Shown here: positions 12,807 to 21,555 of the stretch, one piece after another
Numbering within the stretch: position 1 is the stretch's first letter
How the letters are laid out: each line of letters starts with the position of its first letter
IMG/VR virus record: IMGVR_UViG_3300030098_001852
Span: 1 to 22,823 of that record
Direction: 5' to 3' (one strand)
DNA: 22,823 nt
DNA from: a virus
Notes under the pieces: generated by a model
The model's input: the letters and a program-made list of their open reading frames with translations, nothing else
Told to the model about the DNA's origin: nothing
The model's database searches: none
Translations under genes and position numbers: made by a program

Positions 12807-15534
12807 AGAATCCTGGTCTTACTAGTTGTGATAAGTTTTTGGGTGTTGGTTCGTATTTATAGTTAGCTTGTTGTACGTTTTGTTTTTCGTCTTCATTTAA
12901 TATAGGAACATTAGGAATGATTTCATTCATTAAGTCATTAACTCTATCGGATGACCATTTACTGAAATTCACAACACCAGTTGTTATAAGTTCAGCTAGA
13001 AAATCTCCAGTAGCTTTACCAGAGGCTATTTCAGCAAATTGCACAATCTCTTCTAGTTGTTCGTCTAGTGGTTTTCCCTCTATAGCTTCATCCATTAGCT
13101 TATTCACTTCAATGGAAGTGTCTTTTCTGAATTGGTTTAATCGACTAGTAACTACTCTGAACACTTGTTTATAAGCATCGGCTCCCATTTGGAAACCTCC
13201 CATTATCTGACCGTTTATATGTGCAGCTGCTAGTCCAACTCTATCCCAATCTATTTCACCACTAGTTGATTTTGGTGTGACTCCATAAGCTGCTGCAATA
13301 TTCGGATTAGTAATAAATAACTCGTACGTACCAGCTAGTTGACCAAACTCATTACCGTTTTCTTTAGAATAATTAAATAGCTCTTCACCCTTATTATTCA
13401 GTACAAAAGCAATATTAAGATTGTCAGTATTCTGACCAAGCTTACCTAAAATACGTGTAGATCCATTGAATCCACTGTATTCCATAGTTATATGGTCTTC
13501 TTTAGATAACCAGCGATCAGTTAAATCGAGTGATGGACTTGGAGAAGGTAGAGGTATTCCATGCGCTTTAGCTATCTTTTCTAGTATTTGTTGTTTACTT
13601 ATAGTACCCGCTGGTTGAGAGTTAAAGATTGTATTCACCTCTTGTGGGTAGCGAGGATCATCCTGAGTAGCTAAGTGATTTGTATATGCCTCTTCGAACC
13701 TTTCTTTAGTCATCACCTTATTTATATTCTCAGGTGTGAATAATGAATTAACATCTCTATTCCTTCTTAGTACACCATTAATCCTTTTATTAATTTTATT
13801 CCTGCGAGTTACACGATTAGTAGCTGCTGATAAATCTGCAGGACTGTCATTAAATCCAGGTACTTTGAAACCTTTAACGCTATCAGTATTAGGAGGATTT
13901 GTTGCGCTATTATAAGTATCAAACCACTCTTCAGCTACTTGACGTGCATATGCAGATGGGTTTGCTTCCTCAGCATTTATAGCTGCTGTTAATGCGTTGT
14001 TATAGATTTGACCTACTAGGTAATCTGCCATAGCATCTTCATTACCTTCACCTTCACTAAACCCCAATGTTCTACGTCTAGATTTTACGAGACCTCTTAG
14101 ATATTCTGTATCTTTCTTCTTATGTTTAGAAACTATAGTATCTATTATTGCAGCTTTTGATTTATATTTCTCTATAAGTTGTGCATCTCCTGTGTCGTAC
14201 AACGCGACTGTAGTCAATTCATTTTTATCTATCATATCTAAGACTTTTGCCTCTTCGTTTGACTGTTCTAATGCACCTGGAGATTGATTTTCGATATATT
14301 TATTTAACTTTGTTGGCTCCATTCCAAAGAAATCTTCATTTTGAAGTAAATCAGTTTTGAGTCCTATTAAATATCTCTGGTCTACCCTAGTAGGATCATC
14401 TTTCAGTTGTTGTTGTATCGTCTTAAATATATCTTCTTGTGCATCCTCAAAGGCTGCTCTCTTTTTATCATCATCAGCTTCTTGTTGATCTACTATAGCT
14501 TGATCCATATGTTGCTTCATCTCTAAATACCTTCTAGGTATCTTATCTTTAATCATCACAAACTTACCTGAACCAGGTGGGTCTTCAATCAGAGCCTTCA
14601 TAGATTCCTCGAATTCATCTGGTTGTAACCGACCTAAATCCATTTCCTTCTTCACAACCTCCATCGCTTTATCATGAGCACCTGTTCTGGTATAACCTTT
14701 AGGTGGTTTTGATTTTGGATCAGTAGTTGCCTGTAGACTTGTTATTAAATTTACATAGTTAGAATTTATAGAGAATTCTTGAGTAGCTGTTTCGACATCT
14801 ATAGTTCCTTGTTCAATAGCAAAGTCTCTAGTATCACGTTTTGCCGCTGCATTGTGTGCGTCTAAAACCTGTGAGTAGAAACCATTTTTTTCAGCTAGTA
14901 GAGCTTTGTTGTAATAAAGATCATTATCCTTGATATATTGTCTAAGTATAGCATTTCTAGCAGCGTCTTTTTGTTTAGGGGTTTGAGCGGTTTTAGGTGT
15001 AAATGTCACACCATTAAGCATTAATTCAAGTGTATCATTAGTGCTCATCTCCCCTTCTAAATGACCTGCGTATTCTTTACCCAATAAAGCTGATCTAGTA
15101 GAGGCTGTCTTATATGAAACAGCTCCACTTGTATTAGCGATGTTTGTAGCTTGTTCTTGAGTACCTCCATTCTGTAAAACTTTAGCAGATACCTCTTTAC
15201 TTTTTCTTTCATTATCATCTACCTCTTTTTTAACTTTGTTATAAGCTTCCTCTTCTTCAGTAGATAAAATAGGTTTATCTAGTTTTTGATGAAGATTAAG
15301 GGCTTCCACATACTCATCGGCTATGGCATCATTATCGGCTTCCCAAGCTGCTATCTCTTTATCTTGCTCAAGTTTATCTCCTAGTTTTTTGGAGAATTTT
15401 GCTGCAGATTCAAAGAGTTCCTTTTCTCGTTTAATGGCTTCTGCAGTTCTTTCCTTATCGTACTGTCCAGCACGTGTTAAGTTCCTGATTTCGCCAGTTT
15501 GCCAGCTATCTAGGATTTCATTATAAGTAGACAT
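12796..15534 (-). CDS. Internal virion protein, T7 gp15-like
   Basis: A 912-aa, highly charged and mostly helical protein, larger than T7 gp15 (747 aa), located between gp14- and gp16-like genes. The N-terminus (M-S-T-Y-N-E-I-L-D-S-W-Q-T-G-E-I) leads into coiled-coil-like K/E-rich segments over about 150 residues. The C-terminus is K-Y-E-P-T-P-K-N-L-S-Q-L-V-R-P-G-F-Y-G-Q. I see no enzymatic motif. In T7, gp15 forms part of the inner core and, with gp14 and gp16, the ejected channel through the cell envelope. Order and size support the same role. It starts 27 bases after the gp14-like gene and overlaps the gp16-like gene by 11 bases. Confidence 0.85.
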   Translation of the reverse strand: MSTYNEILDSWQTGEIRNLTRAGQYDKERTAEAIKREKELFESAAKFSKKLGDKLEQDKEIAAWEADNDAIADEYVEALNLHQKLDKPILSTEEEEAYNKVKKEVDDNERKSKEVSAKVLQNGGTQEQATNIANTSGAVSYKTASTRSALLGKEYAGHLEGEMSTNDTLELMLNGVTFTPKTAQTPKQKDAARNAILRQYIKDNDLYYNKALLAEKNGFYSQVLDAHNAAAKRDTRDFAIEQGTIDVETATQEFSINSNYVNLITSLQATTDPKSKPPKGYTRTGAHDKAMEVVKKEMDLGRLQPDEFEESMKALIEDPPGSGKFVMIKDKIPRRYLEMKQHMDQAIVDQQEADDDKKRAAFEDAQEDIFKTIQQQLKDDPTRVDQRYLIGLKTDLLQNEDFFGMEPTKLNKYIENQSPGALEQSNEEAKVLDMIDKNELTTVALYDTGDAQLIEKYKSKAAIIDTIVSKHKKKDTEYLRGLVKSRRRTLGFSEGEGNEDAMADYLVGQIYNNALTAAINAEEANPSAYARQVAEEWFDTYNSATNPPNTDSVKGFKVPGFNDSPADLSAATNRVTRRNKINKRINGVLRRNRDVNSLFTPENINKVMTKERFEEAYTNHLATQDDPRYPQEVNTIFNSQPAGTISKQQILEKIAKAHGIPLPSPSPSLDLTDRWLSKEDHITMEYSGFNGSTRILGKLGQNTDNLNIAFVLNNKGEELFNYSKENGNEFGQLAGTYELFITNPNIAAAYGVTPKSTSGEIDWDRVGLAAAHINGQIMGGFQMGADAYKQVFRVVTSRLNQFRKDTSIEVNKLMDEAIEGKPLDEQLEEIVQFAEIASGKATGDFLAELITTGVVNFSKWSSDRVNDLMNEIIPNVPILNEDEKQNVQQANYKYEPTPKNLSQLVRPGFYGQ

Positions 15535-15561
15535 AGTTGTTATTTGTTTGGTTCTGTAACT

Positions 15562-16224
15562 CTAGGCGGGTAACTTATTTTTGTTAGGGTCTATTTCACC
15601 TGACTCACGAAGTAGCTTATTTCTTTGCATATTTTGATCTAGCATTCCCGTAGCTATCTCTAACCCAGTGTCTAGTAAGCTTGGCATTTTTACATGTCCA
15701 GGGTGAGGAGGGAGATGCCTACCACCAGGTCGTGCAGCATTAACACTTCTATCCCAGTCATACCAAGCTTGTTTTTGTTTACGCTCTTGGATATTTGTCA
15801 ATAATGCTGCTCTATCTCGCTTACCTGTTAGTTTGAGTGCTAGCTCTTGACGCTTTCCAGTTTGACTTAATAGTATTTCTCTATTAGTCATCTTCAATCC
15901 AGAGCGCCTACCAGTTGCTTCTGAATAACCTCCTTTTATGTAGGCAACATCTTGTTCTCTGATTTGATTAACAGTACTGGCTTCCAGTTCAGCAAGTTCC
16001 TGATCAATTTTAGCTATATTATCTTGTGCTTCAATCCTTTTTCTTTGAGCAATTATTGCTTTATCTTCAGCTGTATTTCTCCATTTGTTTCTAATGGCCG
16101 TATCTTCGATAATATGCTGATTGATAGCTCTTTGGTGCTCTCTATCTGCTTCTGCTCGTTTCCTGTTAGCCTCTCTAACTTTTTGTACGTGTTTAAGCCC
16201 TGCAGCTATTAATAAAGTTACCAT
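15562..16224 (-). CDS. Internal virion protein, T7 gp14-like
   Basis: A 220-aa protein, close to T7 gp14 in size (196 aa) and in the same place. The first ten residues are hydrophobic (M-V-T-L-L-I-A-A-G-L), followed by a long basic/acidic alpha-helical region of about 90 residues rich in R, K, Q and E (A-N-R-K-R-A-E-A-D-R-E-H-Q-R). A glycine/proline-containing segment (A-R-P-G-G-R-H-L-P-P-H-P-G-H) precedes the C-terminal helix. In T7, gp14 inserts in the outer membrane as the first part of the ejection channel. Sequence similarity is weak by eye, so the call rests mainly on order and size. Its start overlaps the upstream gene by 7 bases. Confidence 0.78.
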   Translation of the reverse strand: MVTLLIAAGLKHVQKVREANRKRAEADREHQRAINQHIIEDTAIRNKWRNTAEDKAIIAQRKRIEAQDNIAKIDQELAELEASTVNQIREQDVAYIKGGYSEATGRRSGLKMTNREILLSQTGKRQELALKLTGKRDRAALLTNIQERKQKQAWYDWDRSVNAARPGGRHLPPHPGHVKMPSLLDTGLEIATGMLDQNMQRNKLLRESGEIDPNKNKLPA

Positions 16225-16655
16225 TGTATTTTACAGAATTCTAGAAAAGGTAAATTATTGGGACCATAGTTAAGTTCTCTTAGAAATTTAAATCCCAATA
16301 ATCTAAGGAGACGTATGTGTACAGTATTTCGTTTGTCAACAATGTTCCAGTACAAACCGTCAGGTTGACTAAGTAGCCATTGTTTTACATCTTTAACGAA
16401 AGTTCTAGGATGATCTTTACAAGCGGGAGTAGATAACATCCATACTCGACCATCTTCTACACCAATCATAGCGGCAATCTTGCCGTCGCTAGTGTAGATA
16501 GCATCGGTATTCTTTTGAGTGATGGAAGCAAGGACAATCATCCAAACATTAGTGATACCATGTCCTTCAAATACTTCCTTCTTATCAGCTTCTGTTAAAT
16601 TAGAGGCTACTTTATAAGCAGCCTCCTTAGTAATGGGGTGAATTCGTTTAGGCAC
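16218..16655 (-). CDS. gp13-like protein with GNAT-like fold (GTG start)
   Basis: A 145-aa protein, close to T7 gp13 (138 aa) in length and position. The C-terminal half, L-Y-W-N-I-V-D-K-R-N-T-V-H-I-R-L-L-R-L-L-G-F, lines up with the T7 gp13 segment around W-N-Y-V ... N-T-S-H-I-R-F-L-K-T-I-G. Both look like the end of a GNAT acetyltransferase fold (beta strand, helix ending L-x-x-L-G-F, strand). Residues 64-75 (A-A-M-I-G-V-E-D-G-R-V-W) would form the central strands. The canonical acetyl-CoA loop R-x-x-G-x-[GA] is not seen, so catalysis is doubtful. T7 gp13 is needed for virion assembly. The start is a GTG at 16655 overlapping gp12 by 8 bases. Confidence 0.82.
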   Translation of the reverse strand: MPKRIHPITKEAAYKVASNLTEADKKEVFEGHGITNVWMIVLASITQKNTDAIYTSDGKIAAMIGVEDGRVWMLSTPACKDHPRTFVKDVKQWLLSQPDGLYWNIVDKRNTVHIRLLRLLGFKFLRELNYGPNNLPFLEFCKIQW

Positions 16656-19473
16656 GTCTATAATATTTAGGGTTATAATCTCCTTCCCAATTTAAGGAGT
16701 ATAAGGTTGCTGGAGATGGATGGGATGATTTGAGTTGTACAGTTAAGTTTTTATTATTTTCATATACAGGAATAGTATGGATATATTCATCAGCTATAGC
16801 AGCATAGTTATTCTGAATCTGATCCCATTCAATAGATTCATAAGTTTGAGAATAATCGGGTCTTCCAGTTCTCTTTAAGGTGGTTTCTATTAAACCTACT
16901 GAACCAAATCCAAACTTCAATCTATGAACTACTAACGAAGATCTGGTATCAGCCCTAGATTTACCCCCTTGATTAGTTGCTGCATATATTGTAGGTAATT
17001 CTACTAACCAATCAAATACATATCCAAGGATTAATGTAGCTCCTGTCCAGTTACCATCTACTTCTAAATTACTACCATTCACTGTTACTAAGCCATATCT
17101 ACCTAAGTCATTACCAGAATTATTGTTAAATACCGCTAATTGCCTACTGCTGTTATATCCACTAGGTTTAGGGAATACAGTTTTCTTAGTTGTAACGTTA
17201 TAAGTGTTAGCAGCTAATGCAGCTATCTCAGTATGATTATCTAGATGTATGACATCTGTATTAATAACAGTAGTGTCATCTTGTTTTTTAACATCATAAG
17301 CTTCTAAAGTATAGTTACCACCATTCTCTAAAACAGTGTAATAAATGTCATCTAAGATAACATGGTGTTTTAAATTACCTGGTAATTCCCATCTAAACCA
17401 AGCCGCTTGTATACGTCTTTCACCGTTACTATAATATCGGTAACCCCAAATATCTGTAGCTGTAGACGTCTTGGTAGATCCAAATAAAATTAATCCATTC
17501 TCTTTAGATGTTGCTATATGAGATATATCAATAGGTAGTTTCTTAGAGATAACCTTACTTTGTTCAGTCACAACAGGTTCTCCTTCCCTTCTGATTTCGG
17601 AGATTTCAAAGAACCTGGCATTCTTACCAGTGCTATTTACAAAACCATTAGTCATACCTAATGAAAATGGTACTATCTTATGGTTATAGTTGTAAGATGA
17701 TAAGTAATTTACTTTAGCTGTTGTAGGTGTTAGTGCATCACTATCTGTAGTCAACATGAACTGTTGATTAGCACTGTGCAGAAGTAGACCACTATTCACC
17801 TCTATACCATCATATAATACAGTAGGATATAGTGAGCTTGATTTTATATCTATAGGGTCTGTCGGACTTACTGTTTGAGCACTCTTAGAAAAGAAGTTAT
17901 AGAAGTCGTTTGTTTGGGATAATACAACATTATTCTCAGACAGCATTACTAGTCTATTTCTAAAGAATAACAGCTTTGTAATCTTCTTCCCAATAAATGA
18001 TGGCTCAGGGTTTGTATCTTCATCTCCTACATTTCTAGTAATCCAAGGTGGTTTAGAAATTCTGAATATACCATTAGCATAGTTTTGTGCAGATCCTCCA
18101 TTAATAGCCCAGCTACCAGGATCTCCTCTCTCTAGTCTAATAGGTAAAGTATCCCCATCCAGTGTAGTTTTAATACCAGGCTTAACAGTCTCTTCCCATA
18201 CACCTGTACCATAACGATCCGCCGTTACACCAGCAGCAATATTATCTACCTGGAATTTTAAGTAGTAGTCATCTTCATCAGCTTCTGAAGAATTAGCTAC
18301 CTTAACAACATAATTATGTCTACATGAAGCTGGTAAATCACCTGGAGTATTAGTCTCAGATGTTGTGATTTGCATTAACCCCACTTCAGGAGTGCTTATA
18401 TTAAATGCAGCTGTATGTTTTATATGTAGACAATTACCTGTGATTGTAGTAGTCATACCTGATGGTTTTAAAGCATCTAAGGCAGTCTTCATATCACCTA
18501 AGACACCAGCTGCAGTTATAGAAGTATCTGCATTAGCAGCTGTTGGTGCTGGTCTAACTCTACAAGTAGGTTTACCATTAGAGTCGTTTGGACCTTGAGC
18601 ACCTGTTAGACTAGCTTGTGACCTAAGTGTGACATGAGATTTAACTTCTACTGTACCTGTAGCACCCTTCTCCATAGTGAAGCTTTGGGTGTTACCAGTG
18701 ACAAAACCTTCTCCACCAAATTCTAAAAGACAAAATCCTGTGTAAGAGTTATCATAGTTTGGATGATTATTTGTACTACCACCACCTTCTGCTATTGGTT
18801 GACATCTAAGATCAATTTCATAGCACAAATTATTAGCACCTTTTATAGACTCTCTAGATGCTTTTCTACATTGACCATCGTTTGTATCTAAACTACCAAA
18901 CGTTTCATGTACAGCCAGGGATGTGGCTCTAGTCGTTTCAGTGACTGTTGTGTCATCAGGATCACTTAAATCTAATGCATATTGCCTTCCATAAGTAACA
19001 GTTGTTAATTCAACGATAGCTTCGTGTACTTCTGCTGTAGAAGTAGTAGTAGCCATAGCAGCTGTCTTAGTTCTATTAGTTAGGAATGTGTTATAGTTGA
19101 CAACTAAAGATTGAATATCAGTAGGTTCAGTCCATCCTGACAAGTATGTGCAAGCGTTAGTACCAGGAACTTGTGCATAATCTACTGGTATCGAGGCACC
19201 ATCCCGTGTTCTCCATATTTGTACAACACCTGATGTATTGACATTACCTATATATTGATCCGTATCATTCTCATAGATATGGAACCAACTAAGCTCTCCA
19301 GAGTTAGGAGATAGTGTCGAAATAAATTTACCACCAGGTCTTTTTATTAAACCATGAGTAACATCAGGCATAGCATTCTTCAGATCAACTACTTGTCCTG
19401 GTGTCTTCAATTCGTCGGGTTGGTCTGATATACCTAAAATATAATTAGGTATTGTCTGTGTTATGCCTGCCAT
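16648..19473 (-). CDS. Tail tubular protein B, T7 gp12-like (tail nozzle)
   Basis: A 941-aa protein. Its opening M-A-G-I-T-Q-T-I-P-N-Y-I-L-G-I-S-D-Q-P-D followed by G-L-I-K-R-P-G-G-K-F matches the N-terminal signature of T7 gp12 (I-S-Q-S-I ... G-I-S-Q-Q-P-D ... G-L-x-K-R-P). The rest is beta-rich, with F-F-R-N-R-L-V-M-L-S-E-N-N-V-V-L-S-Q-T-N-D near the middle, a typical nozzle protein segment. It is longer than T7 gp12 (794 aa), with extra Thr/Ser-rich sequence in the first half. The protein forms the hexameric lower tail tube that closes the DNA channel. Its ATG overlaps the gp11-like stop (TAATG) and its end overlaps the gp13-like gene. Confidence 0.95.
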   Translation of the reverse strand: MAGITQTIPNYILGISDQPDELKTPGQVVDLKNAMPDVTHGLIKRPGGKFISTLSPNSGELSWFHIYENDTDQYIGNVNTSGVVQIWRTRDGASIPVDYAQVPGTNACTYLSGWTEPTDIQSLVVNYNTFLTNRTKTAAMATTTSTAEVHEAIVELTTVTYGRQYALDLSDPDDTTVTETTRATSLAVHETFGSLDTNDGQCRKASRESIKGANNLCYEIDLRCQPIAEGGGSTNNHPNYDNSYTGFCLLEFGGEGFVTGNTQSFTMEKGATGTVEVKSHVTLRSQASLTGAQGPNDSNGKPTCRVRPAPTAANADTSITAAGVLGDMKTALDALKPSGMTTTITGNCLHIKHTAAFNISTPEVGLMQITTSETNTPGDLPASCRHNYVVKVANSSEADEDDYYLKFQVDNIAAGVTADRYGTGVWEETVKPGIKTTLDGDTLPIRLERGDPGSWAINGGSAQNYANGIFRISKPPWITRNVGDEDTNPEPSFIGKKITKLLFFRNRLVMLSENNVVLSQTNDFYNFFSKSAQTVSPTDPIDIKSSSLYPTVLYDGIEVNSGLLLHSANQQFMLTTDSDALTPTTAKVNYLSSYNYNHKIVPFSLGMTNGFVNSTGKNARFFEISEIRREGEPVVTEQSKVISKKLPIDISHIATSKENGLILFGSTKTSTATDIWGYRYYSNGERRIQAAWFRWELPGNLKHHVILDDIYYTVLENGGNYTLEAYDVKKQDDTTVINTDVIHLDNHTEIAALAANTYNVTTKKTVFPKPSGYNSSRQLAVFNNNSGNDLGRYGLVTVNGSNLEVDGNWTGATLILGYVFDWLVELPTIYAATNQGGKSRADTRSSLVVHRLKFGFGSVGLIETTLKRTGRPDYSQTYESIEWDQIQNNYAAIADEYIHTIPVYENNKNLTVQLKSSHPSPATLYSLNWEGDYNPKYYRRA

Positions 19474-20126
19474 TATCTTGCTAATCCAATGTAAGGTTGA
19501 TAAGTATTAAATGATGTTTCATGTGGAAAACCTAAATAATTATGATCTCCTTGATTACATTCATATTCCATACACGTTGCTCGTGCAGTTTGTTCTTGTA
19601 TATTTAACAGCTGTACTAATTGAGGATTAGTTACCATTTGAGTTGCAGCTCTACCTGCAGCTTTATAAGTAATTAATCTTTTGAAGATAGAAGGTAGATC
19701 ATCAAAGTCGAATAGCCATACAATATCTACTCTATATTCTTCACCTACTGTCCATACATCTGTATGATTTACCTTGTCATATAAACGTCCATTCCTCTTT
19801 ACTACATCATGATGTTTAGATTGTGGTTGAGAGAAATCCATACGTAATGCATTGGTATCAAACAATAGATAACCATTAGCATCAGCTGTTTTATGACAGT
19901 GTTCTTCAGTATTAAAATGCCAACCTTCATTTTGTACATCAATATTAGATTCCTTTAATAAGTTATGTACAAAGGCTATCTCAGGGTTGTCGTAGGTTGA
20001 TATCTGATTACTATTAACTGTGTAAGTTCCTAGTGTTGTAACTGGGGATTGTCCAATCGCTCCCAGTATTGTATTCACTGCGGATAGTTCGGTATCGGTG
20101 TCTGTTGTAGTGGGAGCTATAGTCAT
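19473..20126 (-). CDS. Tail tubular protein A, T7 gp11-like (gatekeeper)
   Basis: A 217-aa protein. The motif T-E-L-S-A-V-N-T-I-L-G-A-I-G-Q-S-P-V near residues 12-29 is the hallmark of T7 gp11-type tail tubular proteins. It is followed by L-L-K-E-S-N-I-D-V-Q-N-E-G-W-H-F-N-T-E, also characteristic. Later residues hold I-V-W-L-F-D-F-D-D-L-P, then Y-K-A-A-G-R-A-A. T7 gp11 has 196 aa. The protein forms the dodecameric upper tail ring that connects portal and nozzle. The ATG at 20126 follows the intrinsic terminator after the capsid gene by about 13 bases and has no clear Shine-Dalgarno sequence. Its stop overlaps the gp12-like start. Confidence 0.95.
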   Translation of the reverse strand: MTIAPTTTDTDTELSAVNTILGAIGQSPVTTLGTYTVNSNQISTYDNPEIAFVHNLLKESNIDVQNEGWHFNTEEHCHKTADANGYLLFDTNALRMDFSQPQSKHHDVVKRNGRLYDKVNHTDVWTVGEEYRVDIVWLFDFDDLPSIFKRLITYKAAGRAATQMVTNPQLVQLLNIQEQTARATCMEYECNQGDHNYLGFPHETSFNTYQPYIGLAR

Positions 20127-20138
20127 AAGATATATGAA

Positions 20139-20167
20139 TAAAAAAAAGGAGGACCGAAGTCCCCCTT
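20139..20167 (-). terminator. Intrinsic terminator after the capsid gene (T-phi-like position)
   Basis: On the minus strand, a 9-bp stem AAGGGGGAC/GTCCTCCTT (one G-T pair) closes a TTCG tetraloop and is followed by a run of eight T residues counted from the stem base. It sits about 18 bases after the capsid stop and before the gp11-like gene, the same place as T-phi between genes 10 and 11 of T7. It should reduce transcription into the tail genes relative to capsid. Confidence 0.92.
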
Positions 20168-20185
20168 ATATGAACAATAAATGTG

Positions 20186-21358
20186 TTACCAGCTATGTGT
20201 GTTAGAGCCAGATGTAGCAGGAGCTGCACCAGCAATAAGTTCTACACAAGCAGCAGGGTTTAGGTAGTCAGCACCCATAGCCAAACGGCCAAGAATTACA
20301 TCACCTTGATAAACCACTGATACGTCGCCAGAAGTTACTTGAACCTGTGGTCCGATAGCTTCAACTACAGCTGCACCTTCCTTCTGGAATATAACTCCAC
20401 AAGAATGTGCGAATCTTTCATCAGTACCGTAGTCGTTACGTGAACCATAGTTAGTACCAGTTACAGCTTCGTCGTCGAGCATATCTTCGCCAACGAATGT
20501 ACCTAAGTTTCCAGGTGATGTTTCACCAGGATCAGCTGCACCAGCGGTGCCTCCTAACTTAGTACCATAGTTTCCGAAGAATGGTACGTTCATTGACTTG
20601 AAGATTTTGATACCTGCAATTTCAATGATTCCGTTACCAGTCTGCAAAGCAGTACCTTGTACGTCACGGTTGATTAGACCATTACCCGATACGTTCTGGA
20701 TAAGTGCATAGTACTGTCTTGGGTTAAGAACAGCTACTCTTCCAGCACCACTTACACCCTTTTCATCTAGGGCTGCAGCAGCATCATAGAAGGCATCTAC
20801 TAGCTTATCTGAGTCGTATGCGTTAGCAGCTAAGTTAGTAGTACCAACACGGATCTGAGATCCACCTGGTTCTACGAAACCTGTTGCTGAAACTGGAGAA
20901 GCTGCACGAGCACCACGAACGATAGATCTGAAGATCTTACGGTCATATGTTTGTGCTAAAGCGTAACCAATTTTTCTTGAGATTTCTCCTCTCAATTCGT
21001 AGTGAGCCAGAGTTTCATCTAATTCATAGACGAAAGCACTTGAGATTAATAGGTCATCACAAGTCACTGTTTTCTCAGCTACTGGAGGCGCATTGTCACT
21101 GTTACCCAAGATGCTCTGGCCTGGAATATGATATTCCGCTTTGGTGCGACCCGTGTAGATGAACTGCAATGAGCGTCCATTCTTAAGGGTTCTCTTGGTA
21201 ACTAGATCACGTGCAATAGCCTCATGTTGGAACCCTTTGAAGAGCTCCCCAGAGAAAATTTTAAGATAAAGATCTCTGTTATTTGACGCATTACCAGTAG
21301 CGTTAGCCCTACCTTGAAAGGTTACTGGCGCTGTACTGTGCGTACTTTGTTGTGCCAT
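20186..21358 (-). CDS. Major capsid protein, T7 gp10-like (HK97 fold)
   Basis: A 390-aa protein with the layout of T7-group major capsid proteins. Y-L-K-I-F-S-G-E-L-F-K-G-F near residues 27-39 corresponds to the T7 F-L-K-V-F-G-G-E region. It is followed by S-L-Q-F-I-Y-T-G-R-T-K-A-E-Y-H-I-P-G (beta-rich E-loop part) and L-L-I-S-S-A-F-V-Y-E-L-D-E. Next comes a long helix and R-V-A-V-L-N-P-R-Q-Y-Y-A-L-I-Q. The C-terminus has V-I-L-G-R-L-A-M-G-A-D-Y-L-N-P-A. T7 gp10A has 345 aa. It would form the icosahedral head. The ATG at 21358 has no evident Shine-Dalgarno sequence, surprising for a highly expressed gene. A terminator follows, and a tRNA gene precedes. Confidence 0.95.
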   Translation of the reverse strand: MAQQSTHSTAPVTFQGRANATGNASNNRDLYLKIFSGELFKGFQHEAIARDLVTKRTLKNGRSLQFIYTGRTKAEYHIPGQSILGNSDNAPPVAEKTVTCDDLLISSAFVYELDETLAHYELRGEISRKIGYALAQTYDRKIFRSIVRGARAASPVSATGFVEPGGSQIRVGTTNLAANAYDSDKLVDAFYDAAAALDEKGVSGAGRVAVLNPRQYYALIQNVSGNGLINRDVQGTALQTGNGIIEIAGIKIFKSMNVPFFGNYGTKLGGTAGAADPGETSPGNLGTFVGEDMLDDEAVTGTNYGSRNDYGTDERFAHSCGVIFQKEGAAVVEAIGPQVQVTSGDVSVVYQGDVILGRLAMGADYLNPAACVELIAGAAPATSGSNTHSW

Positions 21359-21476
21359 TGTTATGGATAAAGTTTATATTTACGTTTCTCAGCTGAAATT
21401 TTTTTGATCGATTTGTTGTGGTCTATCCCACCGTCTAGACGGCTAATGGGTATCCGCGTACGGGCCAAAAGCCAAA
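21359..21476 (-). promoter_or_regulatory. Structured leader between tRNA-Gly and capsid gene
   Basis: This 118-base non-coding spacer holds a perfect 12-base palindrome, CCGTCTAGACGG (21431-21442), flanked by CCCA/TGGG arms that extend it to an imperfect hairpin over 21427-21450. A direct repeat GCCAAAA occurs twice next to the tRNA 3' side. The last 60 bases before the capsid ATG are AT-rich (TAAATATAAACTTTATCC) with no ribosome-binding site. It may contain tRNA processing signals, a late promoter or a translation element for capsid. I cannot name a specific promoter sequence. Confidence 0.4.
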
Positions 21477-21547
21477 AGCGAGCTATCGGAATCGAACCGA
21501 TGAACCTAGTTTGGAAGACTAGAGTTTTACCGCTAAACTAAACTCGC
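21477..21547 (-). tRNA. tRNA-Gly (anticodon UCC)
   Basis: A complete 71-base cloverleaf can be drawn on the minus strand. The acceptor stem is GCGAGTT/AGCTCGC with one G-T pair, the D arm GTTT/AAAC, and the anticodon arm CTAGT-CTTCCAA-ACTAG giving TCC at the anticodon. The variable region is GTTC, the T arm ATCGG-TTCGATT-CCGAT, and the discriminator base T as in bacterial glycine tRNAs. CCA is not encoded. It reads GGA (and GGG by wobble) codons. It begins 8 bases after the stop of the 68-aa gene and may be excised from the late transcript. All stems pair properly, so it is likely functional. Confidence 0.96.
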
Positions 21548-21555
21548 AGTACTCA

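Noticed and set aside
20014-20235. Minus-strand 73-codon ORF across the capsid/gp11 junction
   Set aside because: It reads through the intrinsic terminator and both flanking genes in a third frame; its hydrophobic start is a shadow of the Ala-rich capsid C-terminus.
21477-21547. Phage attachment site formed by a partial tRNA
   Set aside because: The tRNA is complete and no integrase or second partial copy is visible in this window, so an att function cannot be supported.
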